In this document: positions 19,706-27,672 of the stretch, in pieces
Numbering within the stretch: position 1 is the first letter of the stretch
How the letters are laid out: each line of letters begins with the position of its first letter
NCBI GenBank assembly: GCA_002746605.1
Contig: PDPT01000036.1
Span: 62,001 to 126,000, forward strand
Reading direction: 5' to 3'
From: Ignavibacteriota bacterium
GTDB taxonomy: Bacteria > Bacteroidota > Ignavibacteria > Ignavibacteriales > Melioribacteraceae
Length of the DNA: 64,000 nt
Position numbers and translations under genes: made by a program
The notes under the pieces: generated by a model
Database searches by the model: none
The model's input: only the letters and a program-made list of their open reading frames with translations
What the model was told of the DNA's origin: nothing

Positions 19706-20296
19706 ATGAATTTAGCTTTAGGTTTAATAGAAACCAAAGGTTTGGTAGGAGCAATAGAAGCAGCAGACGCAATGGTAAAAGCTGCCGATGTAAAAATAAT
19801 AAGTAAAGAAAAAGTTACAGGCGCACTTATTATTATAAAAGTTGTTGGAGAAACTGCGGCAGTAAAATCGGCAGTAGATGCAGGTGTTGCAGCTGCAAAT
19901 AGAATTGGAGAACTAATTGGAGCACATGTTATTCCAAGACCTGATGATCAAATAGACAGCTTATTAAAAGAATCTAGCTCGGTAAGTAATAAATCCAATA
20001 AAAGTGATAAGCCAAACCAAGAAAAAAATAATGTTACAAATAAAAATAGTAATCTAAAGAGTAAACCGAAAGAAGCTAATTATACAAAACAAGGAAAGCA
20101 GATAACTGAAAGTAAGAAAGAAGAAACAGAAAAAAATATCCAAAAAGAATTACCAACAATGGAAGAGTTGGAAATCTTAAATGTTCATTCTCTCAGAAAA
20201 ATTGCCAGATCATTTAATAATTTCCCTATTAAAGGACGAGATATTTCAAAAGCTAATAGGGGAACTTTATTAGACTATTTTAAGACCATGCTGTAA
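19706..20296 (+). CDS. BMC-H shell protein with disordered linker and C-terminal SAP/Rho-N-like tail
   Basis: 196 residues. Residues 1-~88 are a BMC-H domain (LGLIETKGLVGAIEAADAM, then GAHVIPRPDDQID) close to the upstream paralogue. Residues ~92-150 are a low-complexity K/N/S/E-rich linker. The last ~46 residues form a helical segment: LEILNVHSLRKIARSF, then NFPIKGRDISKANRG, then LLDYFKTML. I read this tail as resembling SAP/Rho-N-type helix-extended-helix modules that can bind nucleic acid, but I cannot confirm it. The tail could instead target cargo or dock a partner. It is probably co-transcribed with the first BMC-H gene and followed by a terminator. Confidence 0.88.
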   Translation: MNLALGLIETKGLVGAIEAADAMVKAADVKIISKEKVTGALIIIKVVGETAAVKSAVDAGVAAANRIGELIGAHVIPRPDDQIDSLLKESSSVSNKSNKSDKPNQEKNNVTNKNSNLKSKPKEANYTKQGKQITESKKEETEKNIQKELPTMEELEILNVHSLRKIARSFNNFPIKGRDISKANRGTLLDYFKTML

Positions 20297-20323
20297 TTGT
20301 TTTTTAATTATTATGAATTTATT

Positions 20324-20349
20324 AACTCCGTTATATACGGGGTTTTTTT
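20324..20349 (+). terminator. Rho-independent terminator after the BMC pair
   Basis: An 8-bp stem (20324-20331 with 20337-20344; core CTCCGT/ACGGGG with one G-T pair), a 5-nt loop and a T run to 20349. It ends the two-gene BMC transcript before the YbbR gene. Confidence 0.75.
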
Positions 20350-20359
20350 ATAAGTTAAG

Positions 20360-21271
20360 ATGAAAAAAAATTTTTTTACAATTATACTTATCGTATTATT
20401 TTCCATACTCCTATGGGTATTTGTTTCTTTTTCCGGAGATTTTGCAATTACTCTCAACCTTCCTGTTTCAATTACAGGGCTGCCGGAAAAAAGTTCAATA
20501 AGTTCTATTTCAGCAAGTAATGTTTCAATTAGTGTAAAAGGAAAAGGTTGGCAATTAGCTCAACATACAATTGGCAGACAACCTAAATTTTTTATATCAA
20601 AGCCTTTAGTACGTGGTAACAATAATTTATCAGTAAGAAATGCAATTACTGCTAATAATTGGATTTCAACAAATCTACAAATTACCGAAGTTGTTCCTGA
20701 AAAAATAAATGTTGGTGTAGAAAAAACAGAAATAAAAAAAGTCGAAATAGCACCGCTTTTGGTATTGGAATATAAACCAGGTTATAATTTAGTTTCGGAA
20801 ATAAAGCTTAATCCCGATTCGATAGAAATTATCGGACCGGCAAGTTTAATCAAAGAAATAAATACAATAAATACCAATTTATTGAAACTATCTAAATTAG
20901 ATGAATCTAAAGAAGTTAAACTTAAATTAAATAAGCTTAATTTTATAAAATATGAAACAAATGAAACAACTATAAGTTTTGATGTACAAAAAATCGTTGA
21001 TAAATCTTTTGAAAACTTAAAAATAGAAACAAAAAATATCCCTCCGCGTTATGAGTTAAAAGTTTCTCCTGCCAATGTTACTGTAGTATTACGAGGAGGA
21101 ATAAATAATTTAAGTAAGTATAAAGAAAAAGATATTAAGGTTACGGTAGATTTTGCAGAAGCTCTTAATGATACTTCAGGTGCAATTGAACCTACTGTTA
21201 CAATTCCCGAATTTGTAACTTTAATTGATTTAAAGCCAAATCGATTAGAGTACATAATAAAAAAATATTAA
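20360..21271 (+). CDS. YbbR-domain (CdaR-like) membrane-anchored protein
   Basis: 303 residues with one N-terminal membrane segment (FFTIILIVLFSILLWVFVSF) and an extracytoplasmic region of YbbR-like repeats: NLPVSITGLPEKSSI at ~35, VLEYKPGYNLVSEIKLNPDS at ~130, and a third unit near IPPRYELKVSPANVTVVLRGG. In Firmicutes YbbR proteins regulate the diadenylate cyclase CdaA from the neighbouring gene, but no cyclase is present here, so that link is unproven in this genome. The gene starts 11 nt after the BMC terminator and runs directly into tmk with a 1-nt gap. Confidence 0.8.
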   Translation: MKKNFFTIILIVLFSILLWVFVSFSGDFAITLNLPVSITGLPEKSSISSISASNVSISVKGKGWQLAQHTIGRQPKFFISKPLVRGNNNLSVRNAITANNWISTNLQITEVVPEKINVGVEKTEIKKVEIAPLLVLEYKPGYNLVSEIKLNPDSIEIIGPASLIKEINTINTNLLKLSKLDESKEVKLKLNKLNFIKYETNETTISFDVQKIVDKSFENLKIETKNIPPRYELKVSPANVTVVLRGGINNLSKYKEKDIKVTVDFAEALNDTSGAIEPTVTIPEFVTLIDLKPNRLEYIIKKY

Positions 21272-21272
21272 T

Positions 21273-21893
21273 ATGTTTATTACTTTTGAAGGTTTAGACT
21301 TTTGTGGTAAATCCACACAAGTTGAATTACTTGAAAAATTTTTCTTGGATAAAAAAAAAGAAGTTAAGATTATTAGAGAACCGGGTGGTGTAAAAATATC
21401 TGAAGAAATAAGAAAAATTTTATTAGATAATAAAAACCAAAATATGTTCTTTAAAACAGAACTTTTACTTTTTGCAGCAAGCCGAGCACAGTTGGTTAAC
21501 GAAATAATTATTCCTTTTCTTGATAATGATGTTGTTGTGATATCGGATAGATTTCATGATTCTTCAATTGCATATCAAGGTTTTGGAAGGGGTTTAGACT
21601 TAGAGTTTGTTATCAGTCTGCAAAATTATGCAATTGGAAAGGCAGTACCCGATTTAACATTCTTTATTGATTTGCCTATTTCTGAGATAAATAAAAGAAA
21701 AGAAAAAAATGAAAATATAAAACTGGACCGCATTGAAATTTCCAACCAAAATTTTTATGAAAAAGTGAGAGAAGGATACAATTATTTAACTGATAAGGAT
21801 AAGAGGTTTGTTAAAATTAACGGATTAAACTCTATTGATGATATTCATCGAGAGATAATTTCCATAATAAATAAGAATTTAAAGGTAGCGTAG
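21273..21893 (+). CDS. tmk: Thymidylate kinase
   Basis: dTMP kinase of 206 residues that phosphorylates dTMP to dTDP. The P-loop is EGLDFCGKSTQ near residue 5 (Cys where most have Gly or Ala). The DRx motif appears as SDRFHDSSIAYQGFGRG, and REPGG follows strand 2, all as in the family. The substrate lid segment is short (KEKNENIKLDRIE). It begins 1 nt after the YbbR gene and ends 1 nt before the protease gene. Confidence 0.94.
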   Translation: MFITFEGLDFCGKSTQVELLEKFFLDKKKEVKIIREPGGVKISEEIRKILLDNKNQNMFFKTELLLFAASRAQLVNEIIIPFLDNDVVVISDRFHDSSIAYQGFGRGLDLEFVISLQNYAIGKAVPDLTFFIDLPISEINKRKEKNENIKLDRIEISNQNFYEKVREGYNYLTDKDKRFVKINGLNSIDDIHREIISIINKNLKVA

Positions 21894-21894
21894 A

Positions 21895-23544
21895 ATGAAA
21901 AAAAAATTGAAAGTTATATTATTTAGTACTGTAATTTTTATGATAAGCGGTTTCGTACAAAGTGATTCCGATATATACTTTCAAATGTCTAAGGGGATAG
22001 ATATTTTTGGCAGAGTTTACAAAGAAATTGTTATAAACTATGTTGATGAAGTAAAACCTGCTGAATTTATGCTTGCAGGCATAAAAGGAATGCTTAAAAC
22101 CTTAGATCCTTATACAGTTTACATAGATGAAAATCATCAAAAAGATATTGAAGTAGTAACTAAAGGTAAATATGGCGGAATCGGTGCAACTGTTGGAGTT
22201 TACAATGACAAAGTTACAATTGTTGATTTAATAGAAGGATATTCTGCACAGCGTCAAGGAATTAGAATTGGTGATATTCTTACAAAGGTTGATACAATAA
22301 ATATCAGCAAAGATAATTATGATGAGTTAGGAAAATATTTAAAAAGAACTCCCGGCACAGAAATTTCTGTAACAGTTCAACGAGAAGGCTTACAAAAGAA
22401 TTTAATTTTTAACTTGATAAGTGAAGAAATAGAAATAAAAAATTTAACTTACTATGGATTTGTACCCGAAGGAAGTAATACAGCTTATTTAAAATTAAGT
22501 GGTTTTTCAAGAACGGCAGGCGATGAAGTAAGAAGAGCTTTACAAGAATTGAAAATAATAAAAGATATTAAATCTATAGTGCTCGATTTACGCGGAAATC
22601 CTGGGGGTTTACTTGAAGCGGCAGTTGATGTATGCGAAAAATTTATTTCTCAAGATAGAGTTATTGTAAGCATGATTGGTCGCAATGATAAAAAGAAACA
22701 AACATTTAAAGCAAAAGAACAGCCAATTTCAAAAAATATAAAACTTGTTGTTTTAGTTGATCACGGTTCGGCTTCAGCTTCAGAAATAGTAGCAGGTGCT
22801 ATTCAAGATCATGATAGAGGAATAATATTAGGCACAAAATCTTTTGGCAAAGGCTTGGTACAAACAGTTATTCCGCTTTCATTCAATACATCATTAAAGA
22901 TAACAACTGCAAGATACTATACACCAAGCGGGAGATGTATTCAAGAAGTTGATTATAGAAAAGATAAAAATGTTTTCAATATTACACCAGATAGTGAAAA
23001 CAAACAATTTTATACGGATAACAAAAGAGAAGTATTTGCCGGGGGCGGCATTATGCCCGATACACTTGTTACAAATATTTCCGAGTCAAACTTAGTTAAA
23101 AATTTATTGGCAAGAGGGATGTTCTTTAAATTTGCTACTCACTATTACAATACTCAAAAAACAGAAAAATTAAACTCTGCCTATAAAAACGATTTGTTTC
23201 CGAAATTTATGGAATACTTAGAAAAAGAGAATTTCAGTTATAAAACCAATACGGAAATATTACTTAGTGAGCTTCAAAAAAACTTAATTGAAGAAAAAGC
23301 TGATTCAGACATACTTTCGGAAAGTAAAAACTTAGAAGAAAAAGTTAAAGCTGCAAAAAAAGATGAACTATTAAAGTATAAAGAAGATATAATTGCCGAG
23401 CTTAAACAAGAAATATCTGCAAGAATTAGAGGAAGAAAAGGAAGAATAATTGAATCCCTAAAAACAGATAAACAATTTGAAACAGCAGTTTCAATTTTAA
23501 ATAATGAAAAAAATTATAATAAAATACTAAAAAAAGTTAATTGA
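21895..23544 (+). CDS. C-terminal processing protease (S41 family, CtpA-like)
   Basis: 549-residue periplasmic serine protease. A signal sequence or membrane anchor occupies residues 1-20. A PDZ domain lies around 85-165 (GGIGATVGVYNDKVTI, then AQRQGIRIGDIL). The S41 core follows, with Ser294 in GSASASEI and Lys319 in SFGKG; their 25-residue spacing equals that of the Ser/Lys dyad in E. coli Prc. The ~130-residue tail is charged and helical. Such enzymes trim or degrade exported proteins from their C-termini; whether T9SS sorting domains are substrates is unknown. The end of the gene overlaps a TTGACA box that may drive the tRNA cluster. Confidence 0.92.
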   Translation: MKKKLKVILFSTVIFMISGFVQSDSDIYFQMSKGIDIFGRVYKEIVINYVDEVKPAEFMLAGIKGMLKTLDPYTVYIDENHQKDIEVVTKGKYGGIGATVGVYNDKVTIVDLIEGYSAQRQGIRIGDILTKVDTINISKDNYDELGKYLKRTPGTEISVTVQREGLQKNLIFNLISEEIEIKNLTYYGFVPEGSNTAYLKLSGFSRTAGDEVRRALQELKIIKDIKSIVLDLRGNPGGLLEAAVDVCEKFISQDRVIVSMIGRNDKKKQTFKAKEQPISKNIKLVVLVDHGSASASEIVAGAIQDHDRGIILGTKSFGKGLVQTVIPLSFNTSLKITTARYYTPSGRCIQEVDYRKDKNVFNITPDSENKQFYTDNKREVFAGGGIMPDTLVTNISESNLVKNLLARGMFFKFATHYYNTQKTEKLNSAYKNDLFPKFMEYLEKENFSYKTNTEILLSELQKNLIEEKADSDILSESKNLEEKVKAAKKDELLKYKEDIIAELKQEISARIRGRKGRIIESLKTDKQFETAVSILNNEKNYNKILKKVN

Positions 23545-23569
23545 CATTTTAACGAGAAAAGTATAAATT
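23541..23569 (+). promoter_or_regulatory. Sigma70-like promoter for the tRNA cluster
   Basis: TTGACA at 23541-23546, overlapping the stop of the upstream protease gene, a 17-nt spacer and TAAATT at 23564-23569 (TATAAA one step earlier gives a 15-nt spacer). tRNA-Pro begins 75 nt further on. Confidence 0.45.
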
Positions 23570-23643
23570 TAATATCTTAAATTTTTAAAAAAGATCTTTG
23601 ATTTACTGATAGTAAAAACTAAAATAAAACGCAAAGAGCGAAT

Positions 23644-23718
23644 CGGGGCGTAGCGTAGTCCGGTTAGCGCGCCTGCTTTGGGAGCAGGAGGTCGCAGGTT
23701 CGAATCCTGCCGCCCCGA
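23644..23718 (+). tRNA. tRNA-Pro(TGG)
   Basis: Acceptor CGGGGCG pairs with CGCCCCG. The anticodon stem CCTGC/GCAGG encloses a 7-nt loop with TGG at positions 34-36. The T-arm contains GGTTCGAATCC. Discriminator A, no encoded CCA. First of four tRNAs. Confidence 0.96.
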
Positions 23719-23757
23719 CAAGTAAAAAGTATATAAAGCTTACCAAAAATAAGAGAA

Positions 23758-23831
23758 GCGCCCGTAGCTCAATTGGATAGAGCAACAGCCTTCTAAGCTG
23801 TAGGTTAGTGGTTCGAGTCCACTCGGGCGTA
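23758..23831 (+). tRNA. tRNA-Arg(TCT)
   Basis: Acceptor GCGCCCG pairs with CGGGCGT (one G-T pair). The anticodon stem ACAGC/GCTGT encloses CTTCTAA with anticodon TCT, reading AGA/AGG. The T-loop is GGTTCGAGTCC. Discriminator A, CCA not encoded. Confidence 0.96.
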
Positions 23832-23903
23832 CAAAAAAAACTCAATTTCATTGAAAAATAAAAAAAGTTTTATAAATTATAATTGAGATTTTAACTTATT
23901 TAT

Positions 23904-23978
23904 GGTGGGCGTAGCTCAGTTGGTTAGAGCGTCTGGTTGTGGCCCAGAAGGTCGTGGGTTCAAATCCCATCGCTCACC
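23904..23978 (+). tRNA. tRNA-His(GTG)
   Basis: Acceptor GTGGGCG (23905-23911) pairs with CGCTCAC, and an extra G at 23904 faces C73, the histidine identity pair. The anticodon stem TCTGG/CCAGA encloses TTGTGGC with anticodon GTG. As a GUN-anticodon tRNA it is a queuosine substrate; queG is encoded at 37 kb. Confidence 0.96.
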
Positions 23979-23998
23979 CAATAGGATTTTTTATTATT

Positions 23999-24070
23999 GG
24001 CCCCATCGTCTAATGGTTAGGACCTCGCCCTTTCACGGCGGTAATAGGGGTTCGAATCCCCTTGGGGTCA
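23999..24070 (+). tRNA. tRNA-Glu(TTC)
   Basis: Acceptor GGCCCCA pairs with TGGGGTC. The anticodon loop CTTTCAC carries anticodon TTC. The T-arm is GGGGTTCGAATCCCC. Last of the four clustered tRNAs, followed 10 nt later by a strong terminator. Confidence 0.96.
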
Positions 24071-24080
24071 CTTTCTCATA

Positions 24081-24112
24081 AAAGCCTTGATTTTTTTCAA
24101 GGCTTTTTTTTT
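24081..24112 (+). terminator. Rho-independent terminator of the tRNA cluster
   Basis: A perfect 10-bp stem (24081-24090 AAAGCCTTGA with 24097-24106), a T6 loop and a T run to 24112, directly after tRNA-Glu. Confidence 0.9.
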
Positions 24113-24147
24113 GTATTTTAGCAACATTCATTAAATGAGTTTTACTT

Positions 24148-24954
24148 ATGAAAAATTATGATTATTACCCTGAGATAATTGCTCAGAATGATACCTATAA
24201 TACCGATCCGAATATCAAAAAATCATTTCTGTCATCACTAATATTTTATAAAGATTTGGTTAATATTGTAAGATTTTCAAATAAGCAAGTCAAACAAAAA
24301 ATTTATGACAGATATAACTGGACAGCTTCTTCAATTGCCGTTTTGAGAATAGTTGAAAAAGCAGGCATGAAAGTTCATGTAAAAGGAATGAATTATTTAA
24401 AAAGATTTGATGGTCCTGCAATAATAATTGGCAATCATATGAGTACTTTGGAAACTTTAGTGCTTCCTGCAATCATTCAACCTGTAAAAAGTGTAATTTT
24501 TGTGATTAAAAAAGAACTAATTGATTTTCCTCTATTTGGTCCGGTTGCTTCAGCCCGATATCCGATTGTTGTAGGGCGTTCTAATCCCAGAGAAGACCTG
24601 AAAATAGTTATGCAAGAAGGTGAAGAAAATATAAAAAAAGGGAAATCAATTATAATTTTTCCGCAGAAAACAAGATCGCCCATTTTTGATAGAACCACAT
24701 TTAATTCGCTTGGAGTAAAATTAGCAAAAAAGAATAATATTCCCGTAATTCCGCTTGCACTTATTACGGATGCATGGGGAAACGGAAAGTTTATTAAAGA
24801 AGCAGGAAAAATAAATACCAATAAAAAAGTATATTTTGAATTTGGTGAACCTCTCAAAATTGAAGGTAAAGGCACAGCTCAACATGAAGCAGTAATAAAT
24901 TTTATTGAAAGTAAATTCAAAGAATGGGGAAGGGAAGATTTGATAAAACATTAA
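24148..24954 (+). CDS. PlsC-like lysophospholipid acyltransferase, HX4E variant
   Basis: 268-residue 1-acylglycerol-phosphate-type acyltransferase, probably acting on phospholipid precursors at the inner membrane. Conserved blocks are GNHMSTLETL near residue 95, VGRSNPREDL, IIFPQKTRSP (equivalent to FPEGTRS) and IPVIPLAL. The catalytic box, normally HX4D, reads His97-X4-Glu102, so Glu replaces Asp; I believe some bacterial subfamilies share this. The gene stands alone between a tRNA terminator and an LD-carboxypeptidase. Substrate unknown. Confidence 0.8.
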   Translation: MKNYDYYPEIIAQNDTYNTDPNIKKSFLSSLIFYKDLVNIVRFSNKQVKQKIYDRYNWTASSIAVLRIVEKAGMKVHVKGMNYLKRFDGPAIIIGNHMSTLETLVLPAIIQPVKSVIFVIKKELIDFPLFGPVASARYPIVVGRSNPREDLKIVMQEGEENIKKGKSIIIFPQKTRSPIFDRTTFNSLGVKLAKKNNIPVIPLALITDAWGNGKFIKEAGKINTNKKVYFEFGEPLKIEGKGTAQHEAVINFIESKFKEWGREDLIKH

Positions 24955-25061
24955 GTCTTATTTAAAAATGTCTCAAAATGGGAAAAAATCTTAGATTTAT
25001 TTTGGAATACCCTTCAAGTTTTTATATTTTCACTATGTATTTTTAATAATTATATTAAACC

Positions 25062-26003
25062 ATGAAAGTAATTAAGCCAAAAAAACTCAAGAAAGGTGAT
25101 GTTATAGGAATAATTTCACCCGCATCAAATCCGGATGATTTAACAAAAATTGAAAATAGTATTAAATATCTTGAAAGTTTGGGATATAGAGTAGAAATAG
25201 GTAAAAATGTAGGAAAAACACACGGTTATCTTGCAGGAACAGATGAAGAAAGATTAGAAGATCTTCATGATATGTTTCGAAATAAACAAGTAAAAGCAGT
25301 TTTTTCTATCAGAGGAGGTTACGGCTCAGGAAGACTTTTGGATAAAATAAATTATAATTTAATTAAAAAGAATCCTAAAATTTTTGTCGGATATAGCGAT
25401 ATTACTGCGCTGCAAATGGCATTCCTAAAAAAATGTGGTTTGGTTACTTTTGCAGGACCAATGTTAGCTGTAGATTTTTACGGTAAAATAAATCCATATG
25501 CTGAAGAAAACTTTTGGAAAGTATTAACTGCAAGTAAAAAAATAGGTAAACTTCATAATCCGAGAGAAGAAAAATTTTATGTTTTAAATAAAGGAAGAGC
25601 AGAGGGAATGCTTTTAGGTGGAAATCTTGCCGTCTTAAATTCTCTTTTTGCTACACCTTATATGCCTGACTTTAAAAATTCTATATTACTTCTTGAAGAA
25701 ATTGGTGAAGAGCCTCATAGAATAGATAGATTTTTAAATCAATTGAAATTAGCCGGTGTTTTTAAGAAAACTCATGGTGTTGTTTTAGGTAGATTTGTAG
25801 ATTGTTATGTTAAGGATAAATCCCAAAATACTATAAAACTTAATGAAGTAATTGAACACTATTTGGGCAATGTAGAAATTCCCGTTTTATATAGTTTTAG
25901 TCACGGACATATAAAAGAAAATATTACTGTTCCTTTTGGAGTTAATTGTAAGATAAATACTGGAAAATGTTTCTTTGAAATTACCGAAAGTGCAGTAACT
26001 TAA
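25062..26003 (+). CDS. LD-carboxypeptidase (S66 family, LdcA/MccF-like)
   Basis: 313-residue serine peptidase that cleaves the L,D bond of muropeptide tetrapeptides during peptidoglycan recycling; relatives (MccF) cleave microcin C-like compounds. The nucleophile is Ser112 in VGYSDITAL. The Glu and His of the triad are expected in LLLEEIGEEPHRIDRFL and FSHGHIKENITVPFG. GDVIGIISPASNP at the N-terminus is also typical. No recycling genes or microcin genes flank it, so the cell-wall role is the default reading. Confidence 0.88.
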   Translation: MKVIKPKKLKKGDVIGIISPASNPDDLTKIENSIKYLESLGYRVEIGKNVGKTHGYLAGTDEERLEDLHDMFRNKQVKAVFSIRGGYGSGRLLDKINYNLIKKNPKIFVGYSDITALQMAFLKKCGLVTFAGPMLAVDFYGKINPYAEENFWKVLTASKKIGKLHNPREEKFYVLNKGRAEGMLLGGNLAVLNSLFATPYMPDFKNSILLLEEIGEEPHRIDRFLNQLKLAGVFKKTHGVVLGRFVDCYVKDKSQNTIKLNEVIEHYLGNVEIPVLYSFSHGHIKENITVPFGVNCKINTGKCFFEITESAVT

Positions 26004-26343
26004 TTCTTTCTTTTTATTCCTCCTTCGGTAGATAAAAAAAATGGCTTAATTTAAGTAGCTTACTCTATTAGAATTTATTACAGGGCAAATACTATTTATT
26101 AAAAATAATCTTGAAATAAAATTATAACTTCTTTCTTTTTCTCTTTTTTAAGAAAAAAAATATAGTTTTTTCTTAAAATGATCTTCTGTTGTCTTCAAAG
26201 TTACCAACAATAATTATCAATAAAACAATAAAAGTAAGTAAAATAACCTTTTATACACATAAAAGATATTTTTATCTTCTTATCTTTATCTAAATCATTA
26301 AATGGTATATTTATTGTTAAGTAATTGTTAAACTTATAAAAAA
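26004..26343. other. 340-nt intergenic region with one AT-rich hairpin
   Basis: No gene, tRNA or riboswitch was recognised. The stretch is strongly AT-rich. It contains a perfect 13-bp inverted repeat (26146-26158 with 26166-26178, arms TTTTAAGAAAAAA). This could be a weak terminator for the LD-carboxypeptidase gene, but it has no GC pairs to speak of. It also holds the leader of the radical SAM gene. Confidence 0.4.
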
Positions 26344-27246
26344 ATGAAAACATCAGAAAACTTAAATAATGATAAACTGAATAAAGCTGATATAATTGCA
26401 TTACTTGATACTACTTCTCAAGAAGATGTGGAACTGTTATATCAAAAGGCAAAAGCCATAAAACAGTTATATATGGGAATAAATAAAAGTAAAATTTTAT
26501 CTGTGCAATTTTCTAATCATTGCGATAATAAGTGTATCTTTTGCGAATTTATAACTGACAAAGAAAAAGATAAATTCAGATTAGAGCCCGATGAAATTTT
26601 AGATAAAATAAATTCAATTTTCTGTAAAGAAATTACTAATATTATTCTGCAATCCGGTGTAGATAGTTTTTACGATACAGATATGATATCTTATTTGATT
26701 TACAAAATTAAACAAGAATACAATGTTGAAATTACATTAGATTTATTACAAAGAGATTTTAATGAATATAGAGCATGGAAGTTTTCGGGAGCTGATAATT
26801 ATTTATTAAAGTTTAATACTTCTAATAAAGATAATTTTTCTATTTTTACAAAAGAGAATAAACTGGAAGAAAGAATTGAACATCTGCATTATCTAAAATT
26901 AATTGGTTATAAAATTTGTACGGGAAATATAATTGGGTTGCCCGAACAAACGCTGGAAGATATAGCAGATGATTTGATACTTCTGGAAAATATCAGACCT
27001 CAAATGATTTTAAACTCTATTTATTCTCCTTATGACAGCGAAAATAAAAATTTAGAAAAAGATTTTGAACTATTTAAAAAAACAACAGCAATTACAAGGC
27101 TTTTGTTGAAAAAATCCAATATAATAATTCCTACACTAAGTTCATCAATAACTCCTGGAAGAATTAAAGAATTATTTAAAACCGGTGCAGATACATTAAT
27201 GTTTGAGGCTTTAATTAAAGGTGAACTTAAAGAAACATCTATATAA
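26344..27246 (+). CDS. HydE/BioB-like radical SAM protein
   Basis: 300-residue radical SAM enzyme. The 4Fe-4S/SAM motif CX3CX2C is Cys60, Cys64 and Cys67 in NHCDNKCIFCEF, the spacing used by the HydE/BioB/PylB group. NIIGLPEQTLEDIADDL and IIPTLSSSITPGRIKELFKTG later in the protein fit the HydE/BioB barrel. It is shorter than HydE (about 350 residues) and seems to lack part of the C-terminal region. No HydF, HydG, hydrogenase or biotin gene is nearby, so the substrate is unknown. It stands alone between two AT-rich non-coding stretches. Confidence 0.72.
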   Translation: MKTSENLNNDKLNKADIIALLDTTSQEDVELLYQKAKAIKQLYMGINKSKILSVQFSNHCDNKCIFCEFITDKEKDKFRLEPDEILDKINSIFCKEITNIILQSGVDSFYDTDMISYLIYKIKQEYNVEITLDLLQRDFNEYRAWKFSGADNYLLKFNTSNKDNFSIFTKENKLEERIEHLHYLKLIGYKICTGNIIGLPEQTLEDIADDLILLENIRPQMILNSIYSPYDSENKNLEKDFELFKKTTAITRLLLKKSNIIIPTLSSSITPGRIKELFKTGADTLMFEALIKGELKETSI

Positions 27247-27672
27247 TTGTTCTTAAAAAGATGATATTTAGAATAAAATAATTTAATAGAGAACAATTTT
27301 AGGTTAAATACACAAACAGAAATAGTTTTATCACGAATGAAATGACGCATTCTAATTACTTGATATTAAGAGTTTATGATATGCAAATCACTCAAAACAT
27401 CTAGTTTTTGTTTGTGCTTAAAATTACTCTTACTTTAAAACCTTTTAATATTACTTTTATAAATATTAAGATGTTTTTATAGTTTTTTAGATAAATTTGT
27501 AAACTAAAAGTAGAATTTAAATGCCTAAAGATTATGGAAATTCATCTGTTTTTCTGATGAAAATTATAATTTTCTAAAATTTTTTAATTTGATTGCAACT
27601 TTTCTATTTTAGTAACGTCATAATATTCAGAAAAAAGATAAGAAAATGAAAATATAACATTTAGGAGCTTTA
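27247..27672. other. 426-nt non-coding region upstream of the TolC operon
   Basis: I see no gene. The region has small inverted repeats, TTAATATT/AATATTAA (27445-27452 with 27462-27469) and TTCATC/GATGAA (27541-27546 with 27556-27561). It ends with a good ribosome-binding site (AGGAG at 27662-27666) for tolC. The promoter of the export operon presumably lies here; no consensus boxes are convincing. Confidence 0.4.

Noticed and set aside
23603..23851. Minus-strand 82-residue ORF across tRNA-Pro and tRNA-Arg
   Set aside because: It is the antisense of two clear tRNAs; its peptide (WTRTTNLQLRR type) is a well-known false protein produced by translating tRNA genes.
26146..26178. AT-only hairpin as a terminator
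   Set aside because: 13-bp stem but almost no GC pairs and 140 nt from the gene end; kept only as part of the intergenic note.
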